Of a stretch of 64,000 nt of DNA, positions 9,184 through 17,670 are shown piece after piece. Each line of letters opens with the position of its first letter. Within the stretch, counting starts at the first letter, position 1. Position numbers and translations under genes: made by a program. The stretch is taken from positions 18,155-82,154 of the forward strand of contig JAEUOG010000013.1 in NCBI GenBank assembly GCA_016790815.1. Direction: 5' to 3'. The stretch comes from Dechloromonas sp. Its GTDB lineage: Bacteria; Pseudomonadota; Gammaproteobacteria; Burkholderiales; Rhodocyclaceae. The notes beneath the pieces were generated by a model that ran no database searches, was not told where the DNA came from, and saw only the letters and a list, made by a program, of their open reading frames with translations.

Positions 9184-10581
9184 ATCCTCGAGCACGACAC
9201 AGTTCTTGCCACGCTCCTTGGCCACATAGCAGGCGTTGTCAGCACGACGAATCAGCGTATTTTCCGTGTCAGTGAGTACATGCTGTGAAACACCAATGCT
9301 GATCGTGCAACGAATGATCTCGCCATTCGCCATGAGTGTCTCCTGAGCTTCAAACAGGCTGCGTAGCCGTTCGGCCAGTGCCACGGCAGCAGACGACTCG
9401 GTTTCCGGGAGCAGCACGACAAATTCCTCACCGCCATAACGGAAGGCACTGTCCGAACGACGCAGACACGCCTGAATCACCTGCGCCAGCGTCTGCAAAA
9501 CCTTGTCGCCTTCCAGATGGCCATAACAGTCGTTAACCCGCTTGAAATTGTCGCAGTCGATCACCAGCAGCGACAGCTCCCGGCCATAGCGCGTTGCCCG
9601 CTCCAATTCTCCGGGCAGCCGTTCCCGCAGATAACGCGGGTTATACAAGCCGGTCAATGAATCGGTCTGGCTCAGGCAGCGATAGCGCTCCTCGCTTTCG
9701 CGCAATGCCTGCTCGGCCCGGTGCCGCTCGCTGACATCCTGCAGCGTTTCGATGGCACCGACAACCTCGCCCTTGCTGTTGCGTAAAGGCGCTGCGGTGA
9801 AAAACAACCAGCGACCGCTTTCGCCGAAATGGGGGAAGAAATCCTCCGCTTCATAGCCACCAGGAATCAGCAGCGATGGCCGGAAACGTCCGTGATAAAG
9901 ACGGTCAACCGCATTCTCATTCGCGTCATCAAGGACCAGATCAGCCATGATCGGGCGCTTCGACGGATAAAATGCCTTCCACTGGCCATCAGTGCCGATG
10001 ACATCGCGCGCCAGCGTGCCGGTCATGGCCTCGCAGGCGCGGTTCCAGTGCGTGACGTGATGTCCCGCATCGATTACCAGCGTCGCCACCGACGACCCAT
10101 CGACAATCTGCGCCAGATAGGCCTCGCTCTCCCGCAACGCCGCTTCGGTGCGCCGCCGCTCGGTCACGTCCTGCAGGGTCTCGATGGCGCCGACGATCTT
10201 GCCTTCGGCATTTCGAATGGGTGCGGCTGAAAAAAACAGCCAGCGGCCAACATTTCCGCAAGCTGGGAAAAAATCCTCTGCTTCGTAAACAGCGTCCTCC
10301 GGCACCAGCCGCCGGAACTTCCCCGGGTAATACCGCTCGACCACCTCATCGGGCGCGTTGTCTACGACCAGATCAGCCAGGGTCGGCCGGGCAGCACGGT
10401 AAAAGGCGCGCCACTGCTCCACACTGCCGACGATCTGCTCGGCCTGAATACCGGTCAACGCTGCACATGCCGGATTCCAGTGGGTTACCCGATGCTGCGC
10501 ATCGATGATGAACGTTGCCACCGGATTTCCGGCCAACCACTGGCTAAGCGCATCGAGGCTGCCCTCTGTTGAAAACGGCAT
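9172..10581 (-). CDS. PAS-PAS-GGDEF diguanylate cyclase
   Basis: Makes cyclic di-GMP. 469 residues: two PAS domains with PAC segments (about 8-142 and 150-290) and a GGDEF domain (about 305-465). The active site is GGEEF at 383-387, so the enzyme should be active. The inhibitory site RxxD (RRSD, 374-377) lies five residues upstream, so product inhibition is likely. There are no membrane segments. The two PAS domains are very alike (both contain YEAEDFFP, GRWLFF and VGAIETLQDV), pointing to an internal duplication. It is convergent with and slightly overlaps the RlmN-like gene, and is divergent from nth. Confidence 0.94.
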   Translation of the reverse strand: MPFSTEGSLDALSQWLAGNPVATFIIDAQHRVTHWNPACAALTGIQAEQIVGSVEQWRAFYRAARPTLADLVVDNAPDEVVERYYPGKFRRLVPEDAVYEAEDFFPACGNVGRWLFFSAAPIRNAEGKIVGAIETLQDVTERRRTEAALRESEAYLAQIVDGSSVATLVIDAGHHVTHWNRACEAMTGTLARDVIGTDGQWKAFYPSKRPIMADLVLDDANENAVDRLYHGRFRPSLLIPGGYEAEDFFPHFGESGRWLFFTAAPLRNSKGEVVGAIETLQDVSERHRAEQALRESEERYRCLSQTDSLTGLYNPRYLRERLPGELERATRYGRELSLLVIDCDNFKRVNDCYGHLEGDKVLQTLAQVIQACLRRSDSAFRYGGEEFVVLLPETESSAAVALAERLRSLFEAQETLMANGEIIRCTISIGVSQHVLTDTENTLIRRADNACYVAKERGKNCVVLEDSDG

Positions 10582-10670
10582 CTTTTTCTGCCTTCCCTGT
10601 CAGGTAGAATTGGTTTTTTGACAATATGGCGCATCGCGCAGCGCCTGACAATCCACCTTCGCCCTGTACA

Positions 10671-11303
10671 GTGAAAAAAGCCGACATCGAGCTGTTCTAC
10701 AGCCGCCTGCGCGACGCCAACCCGGCGCCAACTACCGAACTGCAATACGCCACGCCATTCCAATTGCTGATCGCGGTCATCCTGTCGGCACAAGCCACTG
10801 ACGTCGGCGTGAACAAGGCAACGGCCCGGCTCTACCCGATCGCCCCAACGCCGTCCGCCATGCTCGCGCTCGGAGAGGTAGGCCTGACCGATTACATCAA
10901 GACCATCGGCCTGTACAGGACCAAGGCAAAAAACGTCATCGCCACCTGCCGCATGCTGCTCGAACTGCACGACGGCGAGGTGCCTGACGACCGCGCCTCG
11001 CTCGAAGCCCTTCCCGGCGTCGGCCGCAAGACAGCCAATGTCGTTCTCAACACGGCCTTCGGCCAGCCGACCATTGCCGTCGACACGCACATCTTTCGCC
11101 TCGGCAACCGCACCGGTCTGGCACCCGGCAAGACAGTCGAGGACGTCGAAAAGAAACTGATCAAGGTGACACCCGACGAATTCAAGAAAGACGCCCACCA
11201 CTGGCTTATCCTCCACGGCCGCTACGTCTGCAAGGCGCGCAAGCCGGACTGCGGCCATTGCGTCGTGCTCGACCTGTGCGCTTTCAAGAACAAGAGCGTA
11301 TGA
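10671..11303 (+). CDS. nth: Endonuclease III (DNA glycosylase/AP lyase)
   Basis: Base-excision repair enzyme for oxidised pyrimidines. The helix-hairpin-helix LPGVGRKTANVVL carries the catalytic lysine, VDTHIF the catalytic aspartate, and C-x6-C-x2-C-x5-C at the C-terminus binds the 4Fe-4S cluster. I chose the GTG at 10671 because it gives 210 residues and puts the two catalytic residues at 120 and 138, the E. coli numbering. An ATG at 10626 would add 15 residues (MAHRAAPDNPPSPCT) that do not look like the family. The next gene starts inside the stop codon. Confidence 0.95.
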   Translation: MKKADIELFYSRLRDANPAPTTELQYATPFQLLIAVILSAQATDVGVNKATARLYPIAPTPSAMLALGEVGLTDYIKTIGLYRTKAKNVIATCRMLLELHDGEVPDDRASLEALPGVGRKTANVVLNTAFGQPTIAVDTHIFRLGNRTGLAPGKTVEDVEKKLIKVTPDEFKKDAHHWLILHGRYVCKARKPDCGHCVVLDLCAFKNKSV

Positions 11304-12316
11304 AAGCCGGCAGCGCGCTCATTTCGGGCCAGCGGCCTGAACCCGAACTGGCTCAGGCAGCGGTCCGCGCGGCGCTGGCCCAAGCGGGACTGGAGCGCGC
11401 CGACAATGTCATTCTCTTTCTGACGCACGATTTCAGCCACAACCCGCAACCGGCCGTCGTAGCGGCAGCACGCGCTGCCGGCTGCCTGGCAGTCTGCGGC
11501 AGCACGGCCAGCGGGCTATTCACCGAGCGCGGCTGGCAACTTGACCTGCCGGCGGCCGCAGCCCTTGTCTATTCGACGCCGGACAGCATCTCACCCACTG
11601 AATCGCCGATCTTGTCATTCAGCGGCCATGGCCGCTTGCCCTTCGAATGGCAGGCAGGCCGGCAGCGTATCGGCCTGATCGATACCGACGGAACAGCCTG
11701 GGCGCATGGCCGGACCGCGGACAACGGCTGTGCCGAACTCCAACTACTCGGCGTGCACGCCCGCGCTGTCAGATCCTCAGGCCTTCGCCTTCTCGGCACC
11801 TCCGTCACCATCGAGCAATGCAGCGGCTACGAACTTCACCGTGCAGGCGGCCACCGTGCGACAGACAGCCTTCGTCGCGTCCTGCCAGCCGAGCTTCGCG
11901 AACGCCCGCCGCTGCATCATATTGCCGCGCTTCGCCACCCCGATGAACCGGGTATCGCCATCCTCTCGACCAACGCAGATGGCTCGCTGACCCTGGCTGA
12001 ACAGCTGGACGAGGGCGATACGGTCAACTGGGCCATCCGCCAGCCCCTCGGCGCAGAACAGGCCATGCGCGAGACGCTGCGGTCTGAGGTCAACACCGAA
12101 CCCCCCCCCGATTTTGCCTTGATGTTTTCCTGCGTCGGCCGTGGCCCGCTTTTCTACGGCAACGACGACCGCGACATCGTCGCCTTCCGAGATATTTTCC
12201 CCGACACCCCGCTGCTCGGCGCCTACGGCATCGGGCAAATCGCACCGCTGGCCGGACAAAACCAGCTGTTCCACAACACTGCACTCACCATATTGTTCGA
12301 AAGCGCCCATGTTTAA
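11300..12316 (+). CDS. FIST domain sensory protein
   Basis: 338-residue soluble protein with FIST N (about 25-215) and FIST C (about 220-335) domains, a family proposed to sense small ligands such as amino acids and usually linked to signalling proteins. Visible markers are VILFLTHDF and GCLAVCGSTASGLF in the N half, and FALMFSCVGRGPLFYG and PLLGAYGIGQIAPL in the C half. The start ATG at 11300 overlaps the nth stop; an earlier in-frame ATG lies inside nth. No kinase or cyclase is fused to it. The nearest signalling gene is the GGDEF cyclase upstream, on the other strand. Confidence 0.88.
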   Translation: MKAGSALISGQRPEPELAQAAVRAALAQAGLERADNVILFLTHDFSHNPQPAVVAAARAAGCLAVCGSTASGLFTERGWQLDLPAAAALVYSTPDSISPTESPILSFSGHGRLPFEWQAGRQRIGLIDTDGTAWAHGRTADNGCAELQLLGVHARAVRSSGLRLLGTSVTIEQCSGYELHRAGGHRATDSLRRVLPAELRERPPLHHIAALRHPDEPGIAILSTNADGSLTLAEQLDEGDTVNWAIRQPLGAEQAMRETLRSEVNTEPPPDFALMFSCVGRGPLFYGNDDRDIVAFRDIFPDTPLLGAYGIGQIAPLAGQNQLFHNTALTILFESAHV

Positions 12317-12740
12317 TCCTTCCCGCGAGCAGGTCCGCCTCTTCTTTTGCGACGCCTGGAAAAAGCACGTCGAGCGGCTGCCACTGGCGGGCGCCGAAGT
12401 CACCGCCGCCGACATCGCCGCCCGCCACCCGGAATACCACCCGCTGCTGAACGATCCGAAAGCCGCTGTGGACAAGGAATGGACGCCGGAAGGCGGGGCC
12501 ATGAACCCATTCCTCCACCTGTCTCTACACCTCGCCATCCACGAGCAGGTCAGCATCGACCAGCCGCCAGGCATTCGCATGGCTTTCGAGCAACTGCGTG
12601 CCCGCATGGACCCGCACGATGCCGAACACGTGCTGATCGACTGCCTGGGCGAAACGATCTGGCGCGCCCAGAGCCAGGGGCAGCCGATGGATGCGATGGC
12701 CTACGTCGATGCGGTAAAACGCAAGTCCAGCCTGATTTAG
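12309..12740 (+). CDS. DUF1841 family protein
   Basis: 143-residue conserved betaproteobacterial protein of unknown function, recognised by the opening MFNPSREQVRLFFCDAW and by HPEYHPLL and NPFLHLSLHLAIHEQ. The conserved histidines suggest metal or cofactor binding, which is inference. It overlaps the end of the FIST gene by eight bases. A longer in-frame opening from 12141 runs antisense-like through FIST and is not real. Confidence 0.85.
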   Translation: MFNPSREQVRLFFCDAWKKHVERLPLAGAEVTAADIAARHPEYHPLLNDPKAAVDKEWTPEGGAMNPFLHLSLHLAIHEQVSIDQPPGIRMAFEQLRARMDPHDAEHVLIDCLGETIWRAQSQGQPMDAMAYVDAVKRKSSLI

Positions 12741-12773
12741 TGGTTAAGCCTGCCCTCCGTTCCAACTGCACAA

Positions 12774-13190
12774 ATGCTGCGCGCAATTTTTGTCGTTTCG
12801 GTCACCATGATTTCGCTAAACAGCGCTATGGCCGCTACGGAGACGCCAATCATTCTTTCCGGTCGCTACGAATTTCGGACGAATCAAGAGAGTCTGGAAA
12901 TATTGGGAAAACAGGTTTGCTTCTACCCTTCCCTGCCATCCTCTGCCGCCATTCCGCGCCCGACCGAGGACCGAAGGCTCCCGTGGTTTTGTTTCTCAAA
13001 CGCAGCCTTGGCGGCCAGCATGCTTGGCTTCCGCCTCGACGATAACCTGGGGAAATGTGGCATTGGCGGGCACGCAAAAATTGCCGTTGCCAACTACCAA
13101 CGGTATGCAGGTGAAGGTGACGGCAACGATGTTGCCTCGCTAATAAAGGTATTGAGAATATCGCCGCCAAAGCCTTTGTATTGCTTATAA
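12774..13190 (+). CDS. Small exported protein, unknown function
   Basis: 138 residues with a signal peptide (MLRAIFVVSVTMISLNSAMA) and a mature part holding five cysteines, two near the C-terminus. I do not recognise a family. No strong ribosome binding site precedes the ATG. A second ATG at residue 12 would shorten but not remove the signal sequence. Base composition is lower in GC than its neighbours, consistent with recent acquisition or weak constraint. A dispersed repeat follows 16 bases after the stop. Confidence 0.55.
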   Translation: MLRAIFVVSVTMISLNSAMAATETPIILSGRYEFRTNQESLEILGKQVCFYPSLPSSAAIPRPTEDRRLPWFCFSNAALAASMLGFRLDDNLGKCGIGGHAKIAVANYQRYAGEGDGNDVASLIKVLRISPPKPLYCL

Positions 13191-13206
13191 CGAGCGAGGC
13201 ACGGCC

Positions 13207-13243
13207 TTCCACGGTGAACCGGAAAAAACGGCGACAATTGAAA
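13207..13243 (+). repeat. Dispersed repeat copy 2
   Basis: TTCCACGGTGAACCGGAAAA followed by AACGGCGACAATTGAAAG, 16 bases after a stop codon. One base differs from the core (GTGAACC for GTCAACC). Confidence 0.8.
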
Positions 13244-13290
13244 GCCCAGCAAACGGTCAGCTGTAGCAGTCCGCCACTCTGCAGTACAGA

Positions 13291-13659
13291 TTAAGGAGCA
13301 AGGTACTTCCTTTTCAGCAGAACTTTGGCTCGGGACTGCTCAATGTGCTTCAGCACAGGCGCTGAATCTGCCCTGAAATAGAACCAGAAGTACTCTCCGG
13401 AGCTATTTCTGGCAATTCTGGTCAGGGTATAGGCCAGGTATACGCCCTTCATTTGCTCAATCACCTCTTTTTCTTCAACTATCTGGGCCGCTTTTCCTTC
13501 AAATTGAAAGAGTGGATTGTCTGAAGCAAGGGATAGTGCATTGAATGCCTCCAGAGCGGAAGGGCGGTAAGTTTCCTTGTAGCGACGATCCTTTGAGAAC
13601 AGGTAAACCAGCAGTCCACTGGTTATCAGTACCGAAAATACAACTCCTGTAGTATCCAT
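13291..13659 (-). CDS. Membrane-anchored small protein, unknown function
   Basis: 122 residues: an N-terminal membrane helix (MDTTGVVFSVLITSGLLVYL) followed by a charged soluble domain. I recognise no family. GC content is clearly lower than the flanking genes. It ends without overlap before the intergenic repeat and starts 15 bases after the stop of the upstream ATPase gene, so it could be the second gene of that transcript. Confidence 0.6.
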   Translation of the reverse strand: MDTTGVVFSVLITSGLLVYLFSKDRRYKETYRPSALEAFNALSLASDNPLFQFEGKAAQIVEEKEVIEQMKGVYLAYTLTRIARNSSGEYFWFYFRADSAPVLKHIEQSRAKVLLKRKYLAP

Positions 13660-13674
13660 GTTCTCGACAAAAAA

Positions 13675-15459
13675 TTAGCCTTCGTCCGACGGCGGCGCGA
13701 CCTTGATGACCTCTTCGAGCGAAGTTATCCCCTGTGCCACCTTGAGCGCACCGGAAATGCGCAGGGGCCGCATGCCTTCGCGGAAGGCCTGTTCGCGCAG
13801 CTTGGGAATCTCGGTGACCGGCTTGATCAGGCGGCGTATCTCGGGTGAATTGACCAGGATTTCATAGACACCGACCCGGCCGGTATAACCAGTCATCCGG
13901 CATTCCAGGCAACCAACCGGTTGCCAGATCTGGGTTGGCTCGGCTGATTTCCACGGAGCGACGAGCGAGCGCCAGGCGGCTCGCTGCTCTTCGCGCGGCG
14001 TCACCGCCTTCTTGCAATGCGGGCACAGCGTGCGGACGAGGCGCTGCGCCATGACGCCGAGCAAGGTCGAATTGATCAGGTAGGCCGGCACGCCAAGGTC
14101 GAGCAGGCGGGTGATGGCCGACGGGGCGTCATTGGTGTGCAGCGTCGACAATACGAGGTGCCCGGTCAAGGCAGCCTGGATGGCCATTTCGGCCGTTTCC
14201 AGATCGCGAATTTCGCCGATCATGACGATGTCCGGGTCCTGGCGCATGAGGGCGCGCACACCGTCAGCAAAGCCGAGTTCGATGGCGGGGCTGACCTGCA
14301 TCTGATTGAACGAAGCTTCGACCATTTCGATCGGGTCTTCGATGGTGCACACGTTGACCTCGGGCGTCGCCAGCTGCTTGAGCGTCGTGTAAAGCGTCGT
14401 CGTCTTGCCGGAACCCGTCGGGCCGGTAACCAGGATGATGCCATTCGGCGTGGCCGTCATCTGCTTCCAGCGCGCCTGGTCTTCGTCCGAGAAACCCAGC
14501 GAGCGGAAGTCGCGAACGAGCACTTCCGGGTCGAAAATACGCATCACGAGTTTTTCGCCGAAGGCCGTGGGCAGCGTCGACAAACGCAACTCGACCTCCT
14601 GTCCGGCCGGCGTCCGCGTCTTGATCCGGCCATCCTGTGGGCGACGTTTCTCGATGACATCCATGCGCCCGAGCAGCTTGATGCGGCTGGTCATGGCGTT
14701 CATGACCGCCATCGGAATCTGATAGACCTGATGCAACACGCCGTCGATGCGGAAGCGGACGATGCCGAGGTCGCGCCGCGGTTCGATGTGGATATCAGAG
14801 GCGCGCTGATCGAAGGCGTACTGCCACAGCCAGTCCACGATATGGACGATGTGCTGGTCATTGGCATCGAACTGTTTGTTGACCTTGCCCAGCTCGACCA
14901 GCTGCTCGAAGCTCGACAGGCCGGAGGTCACCTCGCCCCGGGCATTGGCTTTCTTGACCGACTTGGCGAGGTTGAAGAATTCGACGAGATAGCGGCTGAT
15001 GTCCTCGGGATTCGCCATCACCCGGCGAATCTGCTTGCGCAGGATCTGCTGCAACTCCTCTACCCATTCGCGCACATAGGGCTCAGCCGTGGCGATGACA
15101 ATCTCGCGCGTCGTCACCTGTACCGGCAGGATGCCGAAGCGCGCCGCATAGGCGCTCGACATGACTTCGGCGACCCCCGTGAAATCGATCTTGAGCGGGT
15201 CGATATGCTGGTAGTCCATGCCCGTACGGCCGGCCAGCCATTCGGTAAGCACTTCCAACGTGAGCTTGCGAACAGGCGGCCCGACCTGGCGCCACTCCTG
15301 GTCGGCAATGACAACCAGCGGATGCGTCTTGCCGCCATGCAGGCGACGCTCGCTCTTGAGCGTGCCAGCCGCCTCCTGGCTGACCAGCCCATCCTCCACC
15401 ATCCAGTCGAGCACTTCGGTCAGTGCCAGGCGGTGTTCGCCGATATTCTTGTCACTCAT
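13675..15459 (-). CDS. GspE/PilB-type secretion or pilus assembly ATPase, orphan
   Basis: Cytoplasmic hexameric ATPase of the type II secretion/type IV pilus family. 594 residues: an N-terminal MshEN-type region (about 1-190) and an ATPase core with Walker A GPTGSGKTTTLY (from about 345), the Asp box, Walker B DIVMIGEIRD and a His box around TGHLVLSTLHTND. A zinc-type CxxC pair (CPHC, CLEC) follows. The start MSDKNIGEHRLALTEVLDW at 15459 is preferred to a frame extension to 15543. No other secretion or pilus gene lies within the window, so its partner machine must be encoded elsewhere. Confidence 0.9.
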   Translation of the reverse strand: MSDKNIGEHRLALTEVLDWMVEDGLVSQEAAGTLKSERRLHGGKTHPLVVIADQEWRQVGPPVRKLTLEVLTEWLAGRTGMDYQHIDPLKIDFTGVAEVMSSAYAARFGILPVQVTTREIVIATAEPYVREWVEELQQILRKQIRRVMANPEDISRYLVEFFNLAKSVKKANARGEVTSGLSSFEQLVELGKVNKQFDANDQHIVHIVDWLWQYAFDQRASDIHIEPRRDLGIVRFRIDGVLHQVYQIPMAVMNAMTSRIKLLGRMDVIEKRRPQDGRIKTRTPAGQEVELRLSTLPTAFGEKLVMRIFDPEVLVRDFRSLGFSDEDQARWKQMTATPNGIILVTGPTGSGKTTTLYTTLKQLATPEVNVCTIEDPIEMVEASFNQMQVSPAIELGFADGVRALMRQDPDIVMIGEIRDLETAEMAIQAALTGHLVLSTLHTNDAPSAITRLLDLGVPAYLINSTLLGVMAQRLVRTLCPHCKKAVTPREEQRAAWRSLVAPWKSAEPTQIWQPVGCLECRMTGYTGRVGVYEILVNSPEIRRLIKPVTEIPKLREQAFREGMRPLRISGALKVAQGITSLEEVIKVAPPSDEG

Positions 15460-15595
15460 GCGCGGCAATATAGCATGCAGCAGGTAACGATTTGTAACCG
15501 GAACGTCCGCTGTTTGCACTCCTTTACAACTTGCCGGGAACAAACGCGCTCATGCACCTAGAATGGAACTGTACCCCACTCGCAAGGAGCAACAA

Positions 15596-16144
15596 ATGAA
15601 AACCCGCCTGATGATGATCGCCAGTGCCCTTCTGGCTTCCCTGATCTGCCTGCCGGCGAACGCCCAACCTGCTCAAGGCTCCGGGAGCATGGGCAGCGGC
15701 ATGAACGGCATGGGCCCCGGTGGCGCCGGGATGATGCAAGGCGGCCCTACGCGCGCCCGTGCCCCGCGTGACTGCACACAGGCCCCGAATCCCGCCGCCT
15801 GCACGGCTCACCGCGAAGCTCGCACCCAGGCGCGAGAAGCCTGCAAGAACGCCGCCGGTCCGCAACGCAAGCAATGTATGCGCGAACAAATGCAGAGTTT
15901 CGATTGCGCTAAAGCCGGCAACCCGCAGCAATGCGAAGCGCGCAAGATGGCCTACAAGGAATGCCAGAGCCAGACCGGCCCTGCCTTCCGCCAGTGCGTG
16001 CAACAAAAGATGCCGCCAGTCGACTGCAGCAAGGCCCCAAACCAGGCACGCTGCGACCTCCACCAGAAAGCCCGCGAAGCCTGCAAGGATAAATTCGGCC
16101 CGGAACACAAAGCCTGCCTGCGTGAGCAGTTCGGCGTGAAATAA
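15596..16144 (+). CDS. Cysteine-patterned periplasmic repeat protein
   Basis: 182 residues. The ribosome site AAGGAG lies before the ATG at 15596. Signal peptide MKTRLMMIASALLASLICLP ending in NAQ, then a Gly/Met-rich linker (MGSGMNGMGPGGAGMMQGG), then about three repeats of roughly 40 residues with the pattern DC-x3-PNPxxC-x6-AxxxC-x5-G-x5-C, for example DCTQAPNPAAC, DCAKAGNPQQC and DCSKAPNQARC. The regular cysteine pairs suggest disulfides or metal/haem binding in the periplasm. Related proteins are common in Rhodocyclales, but I know no assigned function. The 3' end of this gene is duplicated at 31549-31747. Confidence 0.8.
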   Translation: MKTRLMMIASALLASLICLPANAQPAQGSGSMGSGMNGMGPGGAGMMQGGPTRARAPRDCTQAPNPAACTAHREARTQAREACKNAAGPQRKQCMREQMQSFDCAKAGNPQQCEARKMAYKECQSQTGPAFRQCVQQKMPPVDCSKAPNQARCDLHQKAREACKDKFGPEHKACLREQFGVK

Positions 16145-16170
16145 AGCCACGGAGCACCGGGCAGCGGACA

Positions 16171-16206
16171 TTCCATTCCTAGCCGGTTTGCCGGTTGACC
16201 GTGGAA
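16171..16206 (-). repeat. Dispersed repeat copy 3
   Basis: On the minus strand reads TTCCACGGTCAACCGGCAAA then CCGGCTAGGAATGGAA, a somewhat diverged copy 27 bases after the stop of the cysteine-patterned gene. It is part of the segment duplicated at 31549-31747. Confidence 0.75.
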
Positions 16207-16290
16207 ATGCTGCCCGACTATTCCAAGCGCTGAAGGATCGAACACTTGCCCGACGATTGCATCATGGCAAATCGGTGCAACTGGGCATTT

Positions 16291-17085
16291 TCAATGCACC
16301 CATTGCCCGACCAGCGGCACCACCATGACCCCCAACCCGATCAAGGCTGATTGCAGCGCAAAGTTGCTGCGCTGGCGGTGCAGTAGCGGCAGCAGATCGG
16401 CCACCGCAATGTAGATGAAACTGGCGGCAGCGATAGTCAGGACGTAAGGCAGGACGTGCTCGGCACCATCCAGCGCAAAGTAGCCGAGCAGGCCACCAAG
16501 GACCGAGGTCAGGCTGGAGGCGGCATTTGCCAGGAATGCCTTGCTCCGGCTCCAGCCAGCGTTGAGCAGGAGGATGAAATCGCCCAGCTCCTGCGGAATT
16601 TCATGGGCGACGACGGCCAGCGTCGTGGTTACACCCAGCATCGGGTCGGCCAGAAAGGCGGCGGCGATCAGTAGACCATCGACGAAGTTGTGGAAGGCGT
16701 CGCCGATCAGGATCAGCGGGGCGGCGACTTCGCCATGCGGTTTGCCTTCGCTAGCTTCACAGCCAGCGTGTGAATGGCGCCACAGGGCAAGGCGTTCAAG
16801 GGCGAAGAAGCCCAACAGACCAGCCAGTAAGACGGCGAACAAGTTGGTTGCCGGGGTATTGTGGTCATGACCCGCATGCTCAGCCAACTCGACGTGTTGC
16901 GGCAATGAGGCAAATGCCTCGGGCAGGATGTCGAGCAGGGCTGAGGAGAGCATCACGCCCGCCGAAAACGCCACAAGCGTCGCGGTGGCCTGCCGCGAGA
17001 GCCGAAAAGCCAGCCCGGCTGCAGCCACCATGCTCAGTAAGCCGCCGAGCAGGGTAGCCAGAACAATCATCGTCAAAACAGTCAT
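16291..17085 (-). CDS. ZIP-family metal permease
   Basis: Inner-membrane zinc (or related divalent metal) importer of the ZIP family. 264 residues, eight hydrophobic segments with a histidine-bearing loop (EHAGHDHNT) between segments 3 and 4. The metal site motifs of helices 4 and 5 are present as GDAFHNFVDG and HEIPQELGD. It is the last gene of the leftward zinc island and its start overlaps the stop of the DUF3299 gene by four bases. Confidence 0.92.
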   Translation of the reverse strand: MTVLTMIVLATLLGGLLSMVAAAGLAFRLSRQATATLVAFSAGVMLSSALLDILPEAFASLPQHVELAEHAGHDHNTPATNLFAVLLAGLLGFFALERLALWRHSHAGCEASEGKPHGEVAAPLILIGDAFHNFVDGLLIAAAFLADPMLGVTTTLAVVAHEIPQELGDFILLLNAGWSRSKAFLANAASSLTSVLGGLLGYFALDGAEHVLPYVLTIAAASFIYIAVADLLPLLHRQRSNFALQSALIGLGVMVVPLVGQWVH

Positions 17086-17657
17086 TTCATTCCCTTTGGT
17101 AATCCGTAAGCATCGAGCCGTTCTCCAATCATCCGGTAGCCATAAATGCCCAGGCTGCTGTCGCCACGCTGCAGACTGAGCGTGCCGCTGACCCAGAAGG
17201 TATCCATCATTTTCATGCCTTCCGCCGGCTTTTTCAGAATGACATGGATGATCTGGTTGGCTGGCGGTGGTGGCGTGTGAATGCAGGCACCGAAATACGG
17301 CACGAGCAGCAGTTCAAATACAGCATCACCCTTGCGCTCAAGCGGTACGACAAAGCCAGCGAGCTTGACCTTTTTGCCATTCAACGAAGACTCAACAGGC
17401 GCCTCAGCCCAGGCGGCTTTCATTTTTTCCAGCGCTTCGATGGCTTTGGGGTCGCTGTCCTTGAGTCGGTTGAGCTTCAACCCTTTGAAGCCGGCCATCG
17501 GATCCCAGCCTTTCGGGATCAGGTCTTCCCACTCAATTTCTTGGTAGTTGAGCGCCGGACTTGCCTTGCGCGGCGTCAGGCGCTCGCCGACTTGATAGTC
17601 AGCCGCCACTGCGGAGCCGAGCAAGGCAAGTAGCAGGAGGGGAATCAAAAGGCGCAT
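17082..17657 (-). CDS. DUF3299 periplasmic protein of the zinc cluster
   Basis: 191 residues with a signal peptide (MRLLIPLLLLALLGSAVAA). The mature protein has the DUF3299 stretches VKLAGFVVPLE, LLLVPYFGACIHTPPPPANQ and FWVSGTL. The conserved cysteine/histidine pair in ACIHTPPPP could bind metal (inference). DUF3299 proteins recur beside LolDE-like ABC genes and DUF2796 in zinc-regulated clusters, as here. Confidence 0.85.
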   Translation of the reverse strand: MRLLIPLLLLALLGSAVAADYQVGERLTPRKASPALNYQEIEWEDLIPKGWDPMAGFKGLKLNRLKDSDPKAIEALEKMKAAWAEAPVESSLNGKKVKLAGFVVPLERKGDAVFELLLVPYFGACIHTPPPPANQIIHVILKKPAEGMKMMDTFWVSGTLSLQRGDSSLGIYGYRMIGERLDAYGLPKGMK

Positions 17658-17670
17658 CGTGGGTAAACTT

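Noticed and set aside
14017-15561. 514-codon open frame on the plus strand over the GspE-like gene
   Set aside because: Antisense shadow of a well-conserved ATPase, with a typical composition rich in R, H, D and Q.
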